The notes: generated from the letters alone by a model not told the origin. A stretch of DNA of 64,000 nt from Komarekiella atlantica HA4396-MV6 (GCA_019359395.1 JAHHHK010000029.1:28174-92173), one strand, 5' to 3'; counted from the first letter of the stretch, positions 45,186-54,118 are shown. Translations and numbers: made by a program.

Positions 45186-45362
45186 TTGTCAAGTACTCAT
45201 ACTTAGGGCTTCCTTGTAAGTGACTTACAAAAGGGTGTTGACACCCAGCAATTAAATATGTATCTTCAAAGTATATACATCAAACAAAATCGTTAAAAGT
45301 GTTTGACTCCGAAAATTTCAAGTTCAGGCGTATAATCTCTAACAAAATATTTGGAGATAGCT

Positions 45363-45605
45363 ATGACAGCAGTTGTTACTAAATGGGGAAACAGTTTAGC
45401 TATTCGGATTCCAAAAGCAGTAGCCGAACAAGCACATATAACCGAAGGGACAGGTATAGATTTTAGTGTGGAAGGTAACAGTATTGTAATTACGCCACAA
45501 AAAAGAAAAAAATATACGCTTGATGAGTTGCTTGAAGGTATGACTCCTGATAAATTTCATCCTGAATTTGAAACTGGAAATGCTGTGGGGAATGAAGATT
45601 GGTAG
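45363..45605 (+). CDS. mazE: MazE-type (AbrB-fold) antitoxin
   Basis: 80 residues from MTAVVTKWGNSLAIRIPKAV. The upstream TTG 45351 is not the start, because GGAG at 45352-45355 lies 8 bases before ATG 45363. AbrB/MazE swapped-hairpin DNA-binding core: KWGNSLAIRIPKAVAEQA, FSVEGNSIVITPQ; the tail DELLEGMTPDKFHPEF, acidic, is the toxin-binding part. It overlaps the next gene by 7 bp. Confidence 0.87.
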   Translation: MTAVVTKWGNSLAIRIPKAVAEQAHITEGTGIDFSVEGNSIVITPQKRKKYTLDELLEGMTPDKFHPEFETGNAVGNEDW

Positions 45606-46042
45606 TTAATCTATATTTTCCCGACAGAGGAAATATTATCAAATTAGAATTTGGAGCTACACAGCAGTTTACAGCTGATTCGATTCGGCGTGCATTTGCC
45701 CTTCAAGCATCAGGAATGTCATTTGATGATATTGCTAGGACATTAAGCAATGAATTGCAACAACAAGGGCGTGAGCAATTTGGCTACCGCCCTGTTCTTG
45801 TTATATCTCCAATTAAATACAATCGACTGGCTTCTTTAGTTTTAGCATGTCCCATAACTAGCCATAAAAAAGGACTTAGTTTTGAAGTTCCACTTACTGA
45901 GGGAATGCAAACAAAAGGAGTTGTATTAGCCGACCAAATTAAAACACTAGATTGGAGAGCTAGAAAGGTAAAATTTGTTGAAAGTGTTGCACAAGATTTA
46001 ATAGAAGAAGTACAGGCAAAGCTAGAAACATTAATTTTATAA
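45599..46042 (+). CDS. mazF: MazF-type endoribonuclease toxin with a 37-residue insertion
   Basis: Starts at TTG 45599. 147 residues: PDRGNIIKLEFG then an insertion of about residues 20-56 (ADSIRRAFALQASGMSFDDI in the middle), then the usual GREQFGYRPVLVISP, LVLACPITSHKKG and KGVVLADQIKTLDWRARKV. MazF cleaves single-stranded RNA at specific sites and is usually about 110 residues; the insertion falls in the beta1-beta2 loop and looks like a helix-turn-helix. The core residues expected for catalysis (Arg in GYRP, Thr/Ser in CPITS) are present. Confidence 0.82.
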   Translation: MVVNLYFPDRGNIIKLEFGATQQFTADSIRRAFALQASGMSFDDIARTLSNELQQQGREQFGYRPVLVISPIKYNRLASLVLACPITSHKKGLSFEVPLTEGMQTKGVVLADQIKTLDWRARKVKFVESVAQDLIEEVQAKLETLIL

Positions 46043-46132
46043 AAATCGGTTTTGCGCTGTCTCCATTCGGCGATCGCTAAATCTACCAAAAATTTTACTG
46101 GCTAAGTGCCTTTTGTCTGCTCCCTCATCTTT

Positions 46133-46903
46133 CTAAAAAGGTAAAAACTGGAGCAAAACTGAGCCAAGACTTCCTAAAAAATCGAAAAAACTGGGTTTGC
46201 CGGTACTTACTTTCTCTGTTGGGGGTGTTTGCAGTTCTTTCATAAAAGCCTGTGCTGTTTGCATTCCAGCTCCATTGTTTTGGGCTGTAAACATTTTTTC
46301 AGCAACTTGAGCATCTTGAAATGCACCTTGCCTATCCAAAGCTTGGTAGCGGGCGACACCACGAGCCAGATAAGCACCTGCATATTCAGGTTTAATGGCG
46401 ATCGCTTGATTGAAATAACTAATTGCTTGCTGTTGGTTGCCTTTTTCTGCTTCTGCTACGCCCCAAGCGTAAAATTCCTCTGGTGTGGCAATTTGTGATG
46501 GGATGCCAACTGCACCTTGGAAGTTAGCGCCATTAAGGTAAGCACCTTTAAATTCTGCATTCGTTAGATAGGTATTTCTCAAATCAGCACCCGCTAAATT
46601 CGCACCACTGAGTTGAGCCTCGTTTAGATTAACACCAAATAAACCAGCACCGCTCAAGTTTGCACCCCTCAAATCAGCACTGCTCAAGTTTGCACGGCTG
46701 AGGTTAGCACCTGTGAGATTAGCACCGCTCAAATTGGCTCCAGATAATTCAGCCAATACTAAACCTGCACTGGTTAGGTCACAATTTTGACATTGTTTGG
46801 TTGCTAATAACTGTCTAACATGCTCAGAATTCGCTGCTTGAACGGTTGTTGATAAGCTGATTGTGGCTACAAATGTGGCTGTGGCAAAAATGTGGTTCTT
46901 CAT
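46133..46903 (-). CDS. Exported pentapeptide-repeat protein with TPR
   Basis: A 256-residue protein. Signal about 1-23; CQNCDLTSAGL then about 16 pentapeptide units A(N/D)LSG from about 44 to 128 (for example LSGANLSGANLTGANLSRAN), forming a right-handed quadrilateral beta helix. Residues 145-205 carry two TPR-like helices (AEKGNQQQAISYFNQAIAIK, GAYLARGVARYQALD). Cys38 and Cys41 suggest a disulfide. Likely periplasmic or membrane-surface scaffold; no substrate inferred. Confidence 0.83.
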   Translation of the reverse strand: MKNHIFATATFVATISLSTTVQAANSEHVRQLLATKQCQNCDLTSAGLVLAELSGANLSGANLTGANLSRANLSSADLRGANLSGAGLFGVNLNEAQLSGANLAGADLRNTYLTNAEFKGAYLNGANFQGAVGIPSQIATPEEFYAWGVAEAEKGNQQQAISYFNQAIAIKPEYAGAYLARGVARYQALDRQGAFQDAQVAEKMFTAQNNGAGMQTAQAFMKELQTPPTEKVSTGKPSFFDFLGSLGSVLLQFLPF

Positions 46904-47095
46904 ATTCGTGTCACCATAATCTCTTAATATTCAACATTAGCCGAGATGAATTTATACCTCAGCTTATGATATGAGCAATATGAACAGTTTGCCCTCTGTA
47001 GTTGCCTATATCAGTTCAAATAGGACTGCGATAGTATCATTTACTCTCTTGTCTGGGAATAATAACTTTGTATATTACCGCTATCTAAAGAAACC

Positions 47096-47128
47096 AGCCC
47101 TCGGTTAATCACTGAGGGCTTTTTTTTG
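47096..47128 (+). terminator. Rho-independent terminator, first of two
   Basis: AGCCCTC (47096-47102) pairs with GAGGGCT (47114-47120) and runs into nine T. No annotated gene lies upstream on the + strand within 1 kb. Confidence 0.8.
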
Positions 47129-47243
47129 CTTGGCAAAATGGCAGACCTCCAGATTAGAGGGTTGCTATGGTATTGAAGTGGATATATTCCATGCGAAAAG
47201 TACTGACTTGCATTGCCCCTGGCTAGCTACCGGGGGCTTTTAT
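47129..47243 (+). ncRNA. Candidate small RNA between two terminators
   Basis: The 115 nt after the first terminator have no ORF and end in a second strong terminator, GCCCCTGG (47215-47222) with CCGGGGGC (47230-47237) then TTTTATT. A + strand terminator with no upstream gene suggests a short transcript. The promoter is not identified, so this is only a candidate. Confidence 0.25.
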
Positions 47244-47445
47244 TAAAGTATCAGGTCGCACTGTTACAACTTTTTCAGGCGTTAATTTCTGTGTGCCTTA
47301 CAGTTGTGCGATCGCCAAATTGGTCATACCAATTCAATTAATAATTGCAACGTCTCTACTCTTGTAGATAAAAATGGCATAGGAGCAGATAATCCACATT
47401 TTGAATCGTGAATTATCTGCTCCTAATCTCACAACTTACTTGTAC

Positions 47446-47492
47446 AGACGCGATTAATCGCGTCTCTTGTACAGACGCGATTAATCGCGTCT
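47446..47492. repeat. Twin palindromes AGACGCGATTAATCGCGTCT
   Basis: Two perfect 20-bp palindromes at 47446-47465 and 47473-47492, 17 bp past the chlP stop. They may form terminator hairpins for chlP. Confidence 0.9.
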
Positions 47493-47508
47493 CTACTCAG
47501 CACTTAAT

Positions 47509-48729
47509 TTAGGGAGCAAGGGCATTACCCCGAATTAGACTACCAATAGTTTTGGCAGTAATTTTCATTTGGGTGATGGGATTAGCTGGGACAACAGTCT
47601 TATATAGATAACTATCGAATGTTAACCGCTGTACATCAAGATCACCGCACATTTCGACAAACGCTTCGCGGGTGGCGTCAGAACGATAGAACACGCTTTG
47701 CAGGATGTCCAACACTTTGTAAGTGAGTCCGTATTTTTTATCCCAACGCTTCAGATAAACTTTGAGATCTCCCTCAGTGGGAATACGGTTGCCACTGTTA
47801 GACGCTTCTACAATGACTTCGGCACACATCCGCCCAGACTTAGCGGCAAAGTAAATACCTTCACCAGAAGACTTGGTAACGTAGCCAGCAGCATCGCCTA
47901 CCAAAGCTATGCGACCGACAACGCGGCGAGGACGGGGATGTTCAGGAATGGGGTGGGCTTCTACTTTGATGATTTGTCCACCTGCTAGTTTCTCGGAAGC
48001 GCGGGCCCGGATACCGGCTTGCAACTGTTTGATGCTGGCTTTGTTAACGTGCATTGTGCCAGTACCGACAGCTACGTGGTCATATTTGGGGAAAACCCAA
48101 GCGTAGAAGTCAGTAGAAACGTCATCACCGACATACATTTCGGCGAGGTCGTTATAGTATGCCATTTTGTCTTGGGGTAAGCGAATCCGCTCTTGGAAAG
48201 CGATCGCATAATTGTAATCCCCTGCATCCATTTCTTTGGCAACACGGGAATTTGCCCCATCTGCCCCAATAATTAAATCCACTTTCAGGGTTTTGGCAAT
48301 CCCCTGTGCGCCGCCTTCTGTATGGTCAACGTAATGGATGGTATAAGGGTCAGTATTATTAGTGGGTATATCGAGTTTATGAACAGTGGCATTAATTAAA
48401 TTTGCGCCAAGTTTTGCCGCACGATTCCGCAGGAAGCCATCTAGCACCTCACGGCGGCACATTCCTATATATTCTTCTTCATTTATCAGATTGATATCAA
48501 CCTCGCGATTCGAGGGCGAAATCATCTTCATCTTCCGTACCCGACGGTCAATAATCTCTGGTGGTAAGTCAAATTCACTCACCATACAGAGGGGAATTGC
48601 ACCCCCACAAGGCTTAGCATTGTCTAGCTTCCGCTCAAACAGGTAGGTTTCGATCCCTGATGCAGCCAGTGTTTCAGCGGCAGATGAACCAGCAGGGCCC
48701 GACCCAATAACAGCAACCCGTAGTGTCAA
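47509..48729 (-). CDS. chlP: Geranylgeranyl reductase
   Basis: About 406 residues. Reduces the geranylgeranyl chain to phytyl for chlorophyll (and tocopherol) in thylakoid membranes. The start is set at TTG 48729 (LTLRVAVIGSGPAGSSAAET), preceded by GGGAGAAAG; a TTG at 48744 is also in frame. Motifs: GSGPAGSSAAETLA (FAD), PCGGAIPLCMVSEFDLP, CRREVLDGFLR, LIIGADGANSRVAKEMDAG, VFPKYDHVAVGTGTM and ALVGDAAGYVTKSSGEGIYF. Alone on its strand. Confidence 0.92.
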   Translation of the reverse strand: MTLRVAVIGSGPAGSSAAETLAASGIETYLFERKLDNAKPCGGAIPLCMVSEFDLPPEIIDRRVRKMKMISPSNREVDINLINEEEYIGMCRREVLDGFLRNRAAKLGANLINATVHKLDIPTNNTDPYTIHYVDHTEGGAQGIAKTLKVDLIIGADGANSRVAKEMDAGDYNYAIAFQERIRLPQDKMAYYNDLAEMYVGDDVSTDFYAWVFPKYDHVAVGTGTMHVNKASIKQLQAGIRARASEKLAGGQIIKVEAHPIPEHPRPRRVVGRIALVGDAAGYVTKSSGEGIYFAAKSGRMCAEVIVEASNSGNRIPTEGDLKVYLKRWDKKYGLTYKVLDILQSVFYRSDATREAFVEMCGDLDVQRLTFDSYLYKTVVPANPITQMKITAKTIGSLIRGNALAP

Positions 48730-48744
48730 AGGTCTTTCTCCCAA

Positions 48745-49170
48745 TCTTCACATTTACCGAAAGCATCGTATCACGGTCTTTTGGCTGATTTTGCGCTCTA
48801 CCTCCAGGTTTCGACTGAAATGCAATATACCTTAATGTTTCGATACAAACAGTGCGATCGCACATTGGGAATTGTAAATTTATCCCCTTTGTTGTTTCCA
48901 TTGGGTCATTATCAAGTATGCAAATTTCATTTTTCGATTCTCTTACTAAACAAGTTAGTGGTCTGCCAAGCCAAAAATGCTGGGTGAGGTCTGGGGAAAG
49001 GTTAAAGGGAAAGAGATTAAAAACATGCACCTCTTTACCCCGCAAAGGGAACTTGGCGAACAGCTAGCGTCGCTGCAATTACTAAATATTGTTAATCTAA
49101 ACGCAATTGTCTATGGTATATGTAAGACACGGTAAACCCAGCAAAAAGCCGTAGATTAGTTGCAGAGGTA
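48745..49170. other. Divergent promoter gap, no gene
   Basis: Between chlP (-) and cysA (+). Contains one GCGATCGC-like site and no repeated element or ORF with support. Promoters for both genes are expected here; none assigned. Confidence 0.5.
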
Positions 49171-49176
49171 GTGGTA

Positions 49177-50193
49177 GTGGGCATAGTAGTTGAGAACGTA
49201 TCAAAGCAATTCGGGAGTTTCAAGGCAGTTGATCAAGTCAGCCTAGAAATTAAGAGTGGTTCGCTAGTTGCCTTACTAGGGCCATCAGGCTCAGGTAAAT
49301 CTACCTTGTTACGATTAATTGCTGGTTTAGAAATGCCAGATAGTGGCAAAATCTTACTGACTGGCAAAGACGCTACTTATCAAAGTGTGCAAGAGCGGAA
49401 TATTGGGTTTGTGTTTCAACACTATGCCCTGTTTAAGCATTTGACTGTGCGGCAAAATATTGCTTTTGGCTTAGAAATTCGCAAAGCCCCAACAAAAAAG
49501 ATTAAAGGGCGAGTAGAACAATTGCTGGAATTGGTGCAGTTGAGTGGACTAGGCGATCGCTATCCATCACAACTTTCTGGTGGTCAACGACAACGGGTAG
49601 CCTTAGCAAGATCACTAGCCGTAGAACCCGACGTGTTATTGCTAGATGAACCCTTTGGCGCACTTGATGCTAAAGTCCGTAAAGATTTGCGGGCATGGTT
49701 ACGCCGCCTCCATGATGAAGTACATGTTACCACTGTTTTCGTCACCCACGACCAAGAGGAAGCAATGGAAGTCTCCGACGAAGTTGTGGTCATGAATCAA
49801 GGGCGTGTAGAACAGGTGGGGACGCCAGCAGAAATTTACGATAATCCTGCCACAGCATTTGTGATGAGCTTCATCGGCCCGGTAAACGTGTTACCCAGCA
49901 ACTCAAAGATTTTCCAAAGCAGTGGCTTCGATTCGCCACATCCAGAAGTATTTTTACGTCCGCAAGACGTGATTGTGGAAAAGACTGCCAACGGCGCTAC
50001 TGCACCTGCGACAGTTAGCCGTTTGATACATTTGGGTTGGGAAATTCAAGTAGAATTAACATTAGATGATGGGCAAGTGGTGACGGCGCATTTAACACGC
50101 GATCGCTTCAACCAATTGGAGTTGGAACCGCAACAACGGGTGTATGTGAAGCCGAAGGATGCGAAATCTTTTCCCCTGTATTATTCGATTTAG
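49177..50193 (+). CDS. cysA: Sulfate/thiosulfate ABC transporter ATPase
   Basis: 338 residues from GTG 49177 ([17 protein letters not shown]); GTG 49171 is an alternative two codons up. Walker [22 protein letters not shown]-loop FVFQHYALF, signature [15 protein letters not shown], Walker [13 protein letters not shown] and switch His [10 protein letters not shown]-terminal residues 235-338 are the TOBE/CysA regulatory domain ([11 protein letters not shown]). Powers sulfate or thiosulfate import; no permease or binding-protein genes are adjacent, so these lie elsewhere. HIP1 sites are within the gene. Confidence 0.92.
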   Translation: MGIVVENVSKQFGSFKAVDQVSLEIKSGSLVALLGPSGSGKSTLLRLIAGLEMPDSGKILLTGKDATYQSVQERNIGFVFQHYALFKHLTVRQNIAFGLEIRKAPTKKIKGRVEQLLELVQLSGLGDRYPSQLSGGQRQRVALARSLAVEPDVLLLDEPFGALDAKVRKDLRAWLRRLHDEVHVTTVFVTHDQEEAMEVSDEVVVMNQGRVEQVGTPAEIYDNPATAFVMSFIGPVNVLPSNSKIFQSSGFDSPHPEVFLRPQDVIVEKTANGATAPATVSRLIHLGWEIQVELTLDDGQVVTAHLTRDRFNQLELEPQQRVYVKPKDAKSFPLYYSI

Positions 50194-50290
50194 CGCTTCT
50201 AGAATACACACAGGCGATCGCGCCTAAGCCATGTCAATTCCTAATGCTAAAGCCTAAAATAGGAATAGGGTCAAATAAGAGAAGTACATA

Positions 50291-50491
50291 ATGACTACAA
50301 AAGAAGAAATCAAAGCTGAAATAGACAGCCTCAATGAAGAATATCTTAATGAGTTATATCTTTTAATTAAAGATTTTGCCCAATCCAAACAACAGCCGAA
50401 AAAAGCCAGCTTCATGTCTAAATTGAAACAGATAAAAATAGAAGCACCAGAGAACTTTGCTGCCCATCTCGATTTATATGTAGACGGTTAA
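50291..50491 (+). CDS. Small antitoxin-like protein upstream of a PIN toxin
   Basis: 66 residues, MTTKEEIKAEIDSLNEEYLN then a helical stretch ending ENFAAHLDLYVDG. Acidic N-terminal coiled helix and short C-terminal tail as in toxin-binding antitoxins; the family is not identified. The downstream PIN gene begins 4 bp after its stop, supporting a toxin-antitoxin pair. Ribosome-binding region AAGAGAAG precedes ATG. Confidence 0.7.
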   Translation: MTTKEEIKAEIDSLNEEYLNELYLLIKDFAQSKQQPKKASFMSKLKQIKIEAPENFAAHLDLYVDG

Positions 50492-50495
50492 AAGT

Positions 50496-50900
50496 TTGTC
50501 TAATCAGCTATTTGTTGATACTTTATTTGTGGTAGCGCTGATTAATCAACGTGATCAATATCACCAGCAAGCCTCAAAATTAGCAGATAAATTTGAAGGC
50601 TATCCTTTACTCACAACTGATGTAGTGTTATTGGAAATTGGTAATACTCTAGCACGCAGTAATAAGTGCGAGGCTGTTGATATTATCGAGCAGTTTTTGA
50701 CTTCAGATGAAGTAGAAATTGTCCAACTTAACCCTGACTTATTTAATCAAGCGTTTAATCTTTATAAAACTCACCAAGATAAAGCATGGGGTTTAGTGGA
50801 TTGCATTTCCTTCGTAGTTATGAAGCAGGCGGGAGTAACTCAAGCTTTGACCTTTGATCAGCATTTCATACAAGCAGGCTTTCAGGCATTGATGAGGTAA
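50496..50900 (+). CDS. vapC: PIN-domain (VapC-like) toxin
   Basis: 134 residues from TTG 50496. PIN-domain acidic residues: Asp8 (LFVDTLF), Glu47 (LLEIGN), Asp102 (LVDCISF) and Asp121 (TFDQHF), all four present, so the RNase site should be intact. VapC toxins cut tRNA or rRNA. Codes with the small antitoxin gene directly upstream. Confidence 0.82.
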   Translation: MSNQLFVDTLFVVALINQRDQYHQQASKLADKFEGYPLLTTDVVLLEIGNTLARSNKCEAVDIIEQFLTSDEVEIVQLNPDLFNQAFNLYKTHQDKAWGLVDCISFVVMKQAGVTQALTFDQHFIQAGFQALMR

Positions 50901-50944
50901 GGTACTGCTTATTTAGTGTATAAATGCTATTGGTTTGATGCCAG

Positions 50945-51190
50945 AAAATGCGTAGGCGTTCACCTTGGTCTCGTAGAGAAGCCCGTCGTAGCGAAAAGTC
51001 GAGCCAGTGCGAACAATCGCGCTTGCGTCGGAAGCGCAAAGTTAGAGCGGCGCTTGGAGCCGTAGACGCCCACCAGAAGGCTTGTCGGAGACATCTAAGC
51101 TTTGTAAGAGAAGCAACTGGCGTCGGAGCGGCGGTTTCCGCCGTTCGCGATAGCGGTAGCGACGCAGGAGCGTCACTTTTTAAGGCAGAC
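50945..51190. repeat. GC-rich intergenic repeat block
   Basis: CGTAGCGAAAAGTCGAGCCA, GTCGGAAGCGCAAAG, TTAGAGCGGCGCTTGGAGCC and GGTTTCCGCCGTTCGCGATA are runs typical of the GC-rich intergenic hairpin blocks of Nostocales. Overlapping open frames are explained by this composition. No gene in 50901-51233. Confidence 0.6.
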
Positions 51191-51233
51191 ATCGCATCAA
51201 TATCAATATAGATAGATAGTCGATAATTCACCT

Positions 51234-51818
51234 TCAACTCAAAGCCAGCATCGGTAACATATCTAATACCGCAATCTGCAAATCAGGAAACTCTAAAGGT
51301 GAAATAATCCGATCTTCACTCAAAATTACTCTACTTTGATAGCCCTCTTGAGTTGGTTCTCGAAATACATATAATTGACGACTAACCACATCTAGCACCC
51401 AATAATCTGTAATTCCCGCCTTTGAGTAGGCTTTAGCTTTGGTTTCACAGTCCAATTTCAAGCTGCTATCTGCTACCTCAATAATCAGATAAACTTCTGA
51501 AGGGGTGGGATGGTGGTCTGCATAGTCCAACGGATCTACTTTAACAACAGCAACATCTGGTTCTAGCTCAGACCGTTCATTTAACTTAACTGGGTCTTGA
51601 ATAGATATCCACGCCCGATTTTCTAAACGGTTCTGTAGTAACTTATTTGTTCTTCCCACTGCTGACCCGTGAGCTGTCCCTTTCGCACTCATCCAGATTA
51701 TGTTCCCTTCTAAGAGTTCCACCCGTTCATCTGCACCAAAAATCCCAGCCTCAGCCATCCGGTGATATTCCTCAACTGTCCACAGGCGAAGTTTTAATGT
51801 CGTGTCTGTGTTTTGCAT
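51234..51818 (-). CDS. Uma2-family (DUF820) putative nuclease
   Basis: Start set at ATG 51818 (MQNTDTTLKLRLWTVEEYHR); the frame is open to 51860. About 194 residues. Uma2 features: EEYHRMAEAGIFGADERVEL, IIWMSAKGTAHGSAVGR, the PD motif ELEPDVAVVKVD, EVYLIIEVADSSLKLD with the following CETKAKAYSKAGITDYWVLD, and ISPLEFPDLQIAV. The PD-(D/E)xK fold is complete. Not linked to the monooxygenase, which reads the other way. Confidence 0.86.
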   Translation of the reverse strand: MQNTDTTLKLRLWTVEEYHRMAEAGIFGADERVELLEGNIIWMSAKGTAHGSAVGRTNKLLQNRLENRAWISIQDPVKLNERSELEPDVAVVKVDPLDYADHHPTPSEVYLIIEVADSSLKLDCETKAKAYSKAGITDYWVLDVVSRQLYVFREPTQEGYQSRVILSEDRIISPLEFPDLQIAVLDMLPMLALS

Positions 51819-51927
51819 GGCTTGTTTAGCGATAGTGAGAAGCAATTGATATCCTAGCATCTTTAGCTTGACACATCAAAGATAGTATGATAGGCGAACA
51901 AAACAAATAAAAGCCATTTTAAAAATA

Positions 51928-53151
51928 ATGACTCAAGTTGTAATTGTTGGGGCTGGGCCCACTGGTGCAACACTGGCGCTGCTGCTTGTAAAACGGGGTA
52001 TTGCAGTCAAACTGATTGAAGCATCCCGTAACTTTCGGCGAGTTTTTCGCGGTGAGGGGCTAATGCCCAGTGGACTGGATGCCTTGGAGCAAATGGGATT
52101 GTTGCCTGTGTTAGAACACGTTCCTCATCGCTCTCTGGATGCCTGGGAGTTCTTGATTAATAAGCGATCGCTGTTTCGAGTTGAGGAACCGATGGAACCC
52201 AATGGTAAGCCAGTTATGCTCGTCTCACAGCCACCCCTTTTAGAAACGCTGATTGAACAAGCCAACACCTATGCCAATTTTGAGTTAGTGCAGAGTGAAC
52301 CTGTACAAGATTTGCTGTGGAGCGATTTCTGTTCGCCTCAATCGGGCGATCGCCGGGTTACTGGCGTCAAGCTAGGGAACAATCATACTATTTCTGCGGA
52401 TTTAGTTATTGGGGCGGATGGACGTAATTCCATTGTTCGCCAGCGAGCAAACTTAACCCTGGAGCAGCAATCTCAAAGTTTTAATATTCTTTGGTTCAAA
52501 TTGGCAGATAGTCCGCGTTTTGAGTCAGAAAACGTCTTTTACTCAGTTGTGAGCGGTCGTCAAGCCTTTGGATTATTTCACGGATCGGAGGGCAATCTTC
52601 AGGTAGGGTGGTCACTCTATGAGGATTTCTCGATGGACTGGAAGCAAGTCAATTGGGCTGAGATGTTGGCATCTGCATCACCTCCTTGGTTAGCTGAGCA
52701 TTTCCGACAAAATGCCGAAACCATTGAGCGCCCTGTATTACTATCCGTTGTAGTCGGTCGTTGTCCGCGCTGGTCTGTGCCAGGGTTACTACTTTTGGGC
52801 GATGCGGCTCATCCAATGTCACCCATCCGCGCTCAGGGTATCAATATGGCATTGCGGGATGTGATTGTTGCAGCTAACCATCTAGTTCCTCTATTGCGTG
52901 AGGGAGCAGAACACGCAGATATTGATGCGACATTACCACAGATTCAAGCTGAACGAGAGCCAGAAATTGTGCGATCGCAGTACCTTCAAAGTAAAGAAGT
53001 AGCTCAGGCTGAACGACTGACTAAAAGTCCCCTGCTGCAATGGCTAGTAAGCAAGCTAGCTCCCGTCCTCCGCCAACCTATCCGCCAATCTTGGCTGAAA
53101 CGGCAGCGCAAGTTACGCCAAGGAGTATCGCAGATAAAATTAAATGTCTAA
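51928..53151 (+). CDS. FAD-dependent monooxygenase (UbiH/PHBH family)
   Basis: 407 residues. FAD motifs: VVIVGAGPTGATLALLL (GxGxxG), DLVIGADGRNSIVRQRA (DG), and LLLLGDAAHPMSPIRAQGIN (GD). Aromatic or polyketide hydroxylase of unknown substrate. The N-terminus shows no signal. The last 60 residues are helical and basic (QPIRQSWLKRQRKLRQGVSQ). Codons 349-408, including the stop, are duplicated at 53938-54118 beyond a vapBC pair. Confidence 0.88.
   Translation: MTQVVIVGAGPTGATLALLLVKRGIAVKLIEASRNFRRVFRGEGLMPSGLDALEQMGLLPVLEHVPHRSLDAWEFLINKRSLFRVEEPMEPNGKPVMLVSQPPLLETLIEQANTYANFELVQSEPVQDLLWSDFCSPQSGDRRVTGVKLGNNHTISADLVIGADGRNSIVRQRANLTLEQQSQSFNILWFKLADSPRFESENVFYSVVSGRQAFGLFHGSEGNLQVGWSLYEDFSMDWKQVNWAEMLASASPPWLAEHFRQNAETIERPVLLSVVVGRCPRWSVPGLLLLGDAAHPMSPIRAQGINMALRDVIVAANHLVPLLREGAEHADIDATLPQIQAEREPEIVRSQYLQSKEVAQAERLTKSPLLQWLVSKLAPVLRQPIRQSWLKRQRKLRQGVSQIKLNV
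52971..53151 (+). repeat. 181-bp direct repeat, copy 1 (within monooxygenase tail)
   Basis: GCGATCGCAG to the TAA stop; matches 53938-54118 at the same length with about eight mismatches by eye (roughly 96 percent). The two copies flank the vapBC-like pair at 53266-53882. Confidence 0.9.
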
Positions 53152-53265
53152 AAATACAGAAAACTATGACTACAATACAAAATCAAACAGGAATTAGTAG
53201 CTCACCAAGGGAACTTAGCAAGGTAAAGGAAAAGGGGTAATATTTGTAAGATATGGACAAGTCTA

Positions 53266-53487
53266 ATGCTTAAAAGCTATGAAGCCACTATTGAGAATGG
53301 TCAGCTAAAATGGCTAACTGACGAGCCTAAACCATCATCTGCCCGTGTAATTGTGACGATTCTAGAGGATATCACGCCACCAGTAAAGCGCCGGACTCCT
53401 CCTGCTTCCATCGCAGGTAAAGGTAAAACCTTGGGTGATTTGGTTAGCTCTATAGTTGAAGAACAAGATTGGGAATGTCTCAAGTAA
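53266..53487 (+). CDS. vapB: Antitoxin of vapBC-type pair
   Basis: 73 residues, MLKSYEATIENGQLKWLTDE then SSARVIVTILEDITPP and GKTLGDLVSSIVEEQDWECL. An N-terminal beta hairpin of about 30 residues, then an acidic helix, as in small antitoxins of the DUF2281/AbrB-like type. Overlaps the toxin gene by about 13 bp. Lies between two copies of the duplicated monooxygenase tail. Confidence 0.78.
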   Translation: MLKSYEATIENGQLKWLTDEPKPSSARVIVTILEDITPPVKRRTPPASIAGKGKTLGDLVSSIVEEQDWECLK

Positions 53488-53882
53488 TTGTCTTAGACAC
53501 TCATATTTGGATTTGGTTTGTCACCCAGGAATTCGATCTATTTCCGTCTCAGTGGAGAGAGGCAATCGAAACAGCTGATCAAGTAGGTATTTCACCTGTA
53601 TCCTGCTATGAAGTAGCTTTAGCACAACAGAGGGGACGACTGGAATTGCCTTGTAGTGTTGCTCGCTGGCTTCAAGATGCTTTGGAACCGACAGGTATTA
53701 CATTATTTCCACTGACCGCCGAAATTGCTTACCAAGCAGTCAACTTATCACCTGTTCACAAAGACCCCTTTGATCGTTTAATTATTGCTACAGCACTAGC
53801 ACATAAAGCAAAGTTAGCCAGTATTGACAGCTTATTTTCTCAGTATTCAGAACTGGATACACAATTGATGAGATCAATTTAA
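53475..53882 (+). CDS. vapC: VapC-type PIN toxin
   Basis: About 135 residues from ATG 53475 (SQVIVLDTHIWIWFV); TTG 53469 is also in frame. PIN acidic residues appear in LDTHIWIWF, SCYEVALAQ, KDPFDRLIIATAL and ASIDSLFSQYS. Probable mRNA/tRNA endonuclease. It overlaps the antitoxin stop (translational coupling). Confidence 0.87.
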   Translation: MSQVIVLDTHIWIWFVTQEFDLFPSQWREAIETADQVGISPVSCYEVALAQQRGRLELPCSVARWLQDALEPTGITLFPLTAEIAYQAVNLSPVHKDPFDRLIIATALAHKAKLASIDSLFSQYSELDTQLMRSI

Positions 53883-53937
53883 ACATTGCCTCAATCACAG
53901 GCAGCATCCTGGTCTTTTGCTCAAAATTGATGCGATC

Positions 53938-54118
53938 GCGATCGCAGCAGCTTCAAAGTGAAGAAGTAGCTCAGGCTGAACGACTGACTAAAAGTCCCCT
54001 GCTGCAATGGCTAGTAAGCAAGCTAGCTCCCGTCCTCCGCCAACCCATCCGCCAATCTTGGCTGAAACGGCAGCGCAAGTTACGCCAAGGAGTATCGCAG
54101 ATTAAGTTAACTGTTTAA
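53938..54118 (+). pseudogene. Duplicated C-terminal fragment of the FAD monooxygenase (repeat copy 2)
   Basis: Reads RSQQLQSEEVAQAERLTKSP then LLQWLVSKLAPVLRQPIRQS and ends KLTV*, 181 bp matching 52971-53151. It has no FAD domain and no start; a leftover of tandem duplication. It overlaps the methyltransferase stop on the opposite strand by 17 bp. Confidence 0.88.

Larger units (their letters stand above)
46904..47508. other. Gap with two terminators and palindromes, no ORF
   Basis: 605 bp. It contains two + strand terminators (47096-47128 and 47215-47243), a partial ATACCAATTCAATTAATAATTG with TTGCAACGTCTCTAC (47329-47357) from the MITE family, and twin GACGCGATTAATCGCGTC palindromes (47446-47492). 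No coding frame. Confidence 0.6.

Noticed and set aside
50948..51211. ORFs on both strands after the PIN gene
   Set aside because: Wholly inside a GC-rich intergenic repeat block; Arg/Ala-rich products on both strands.
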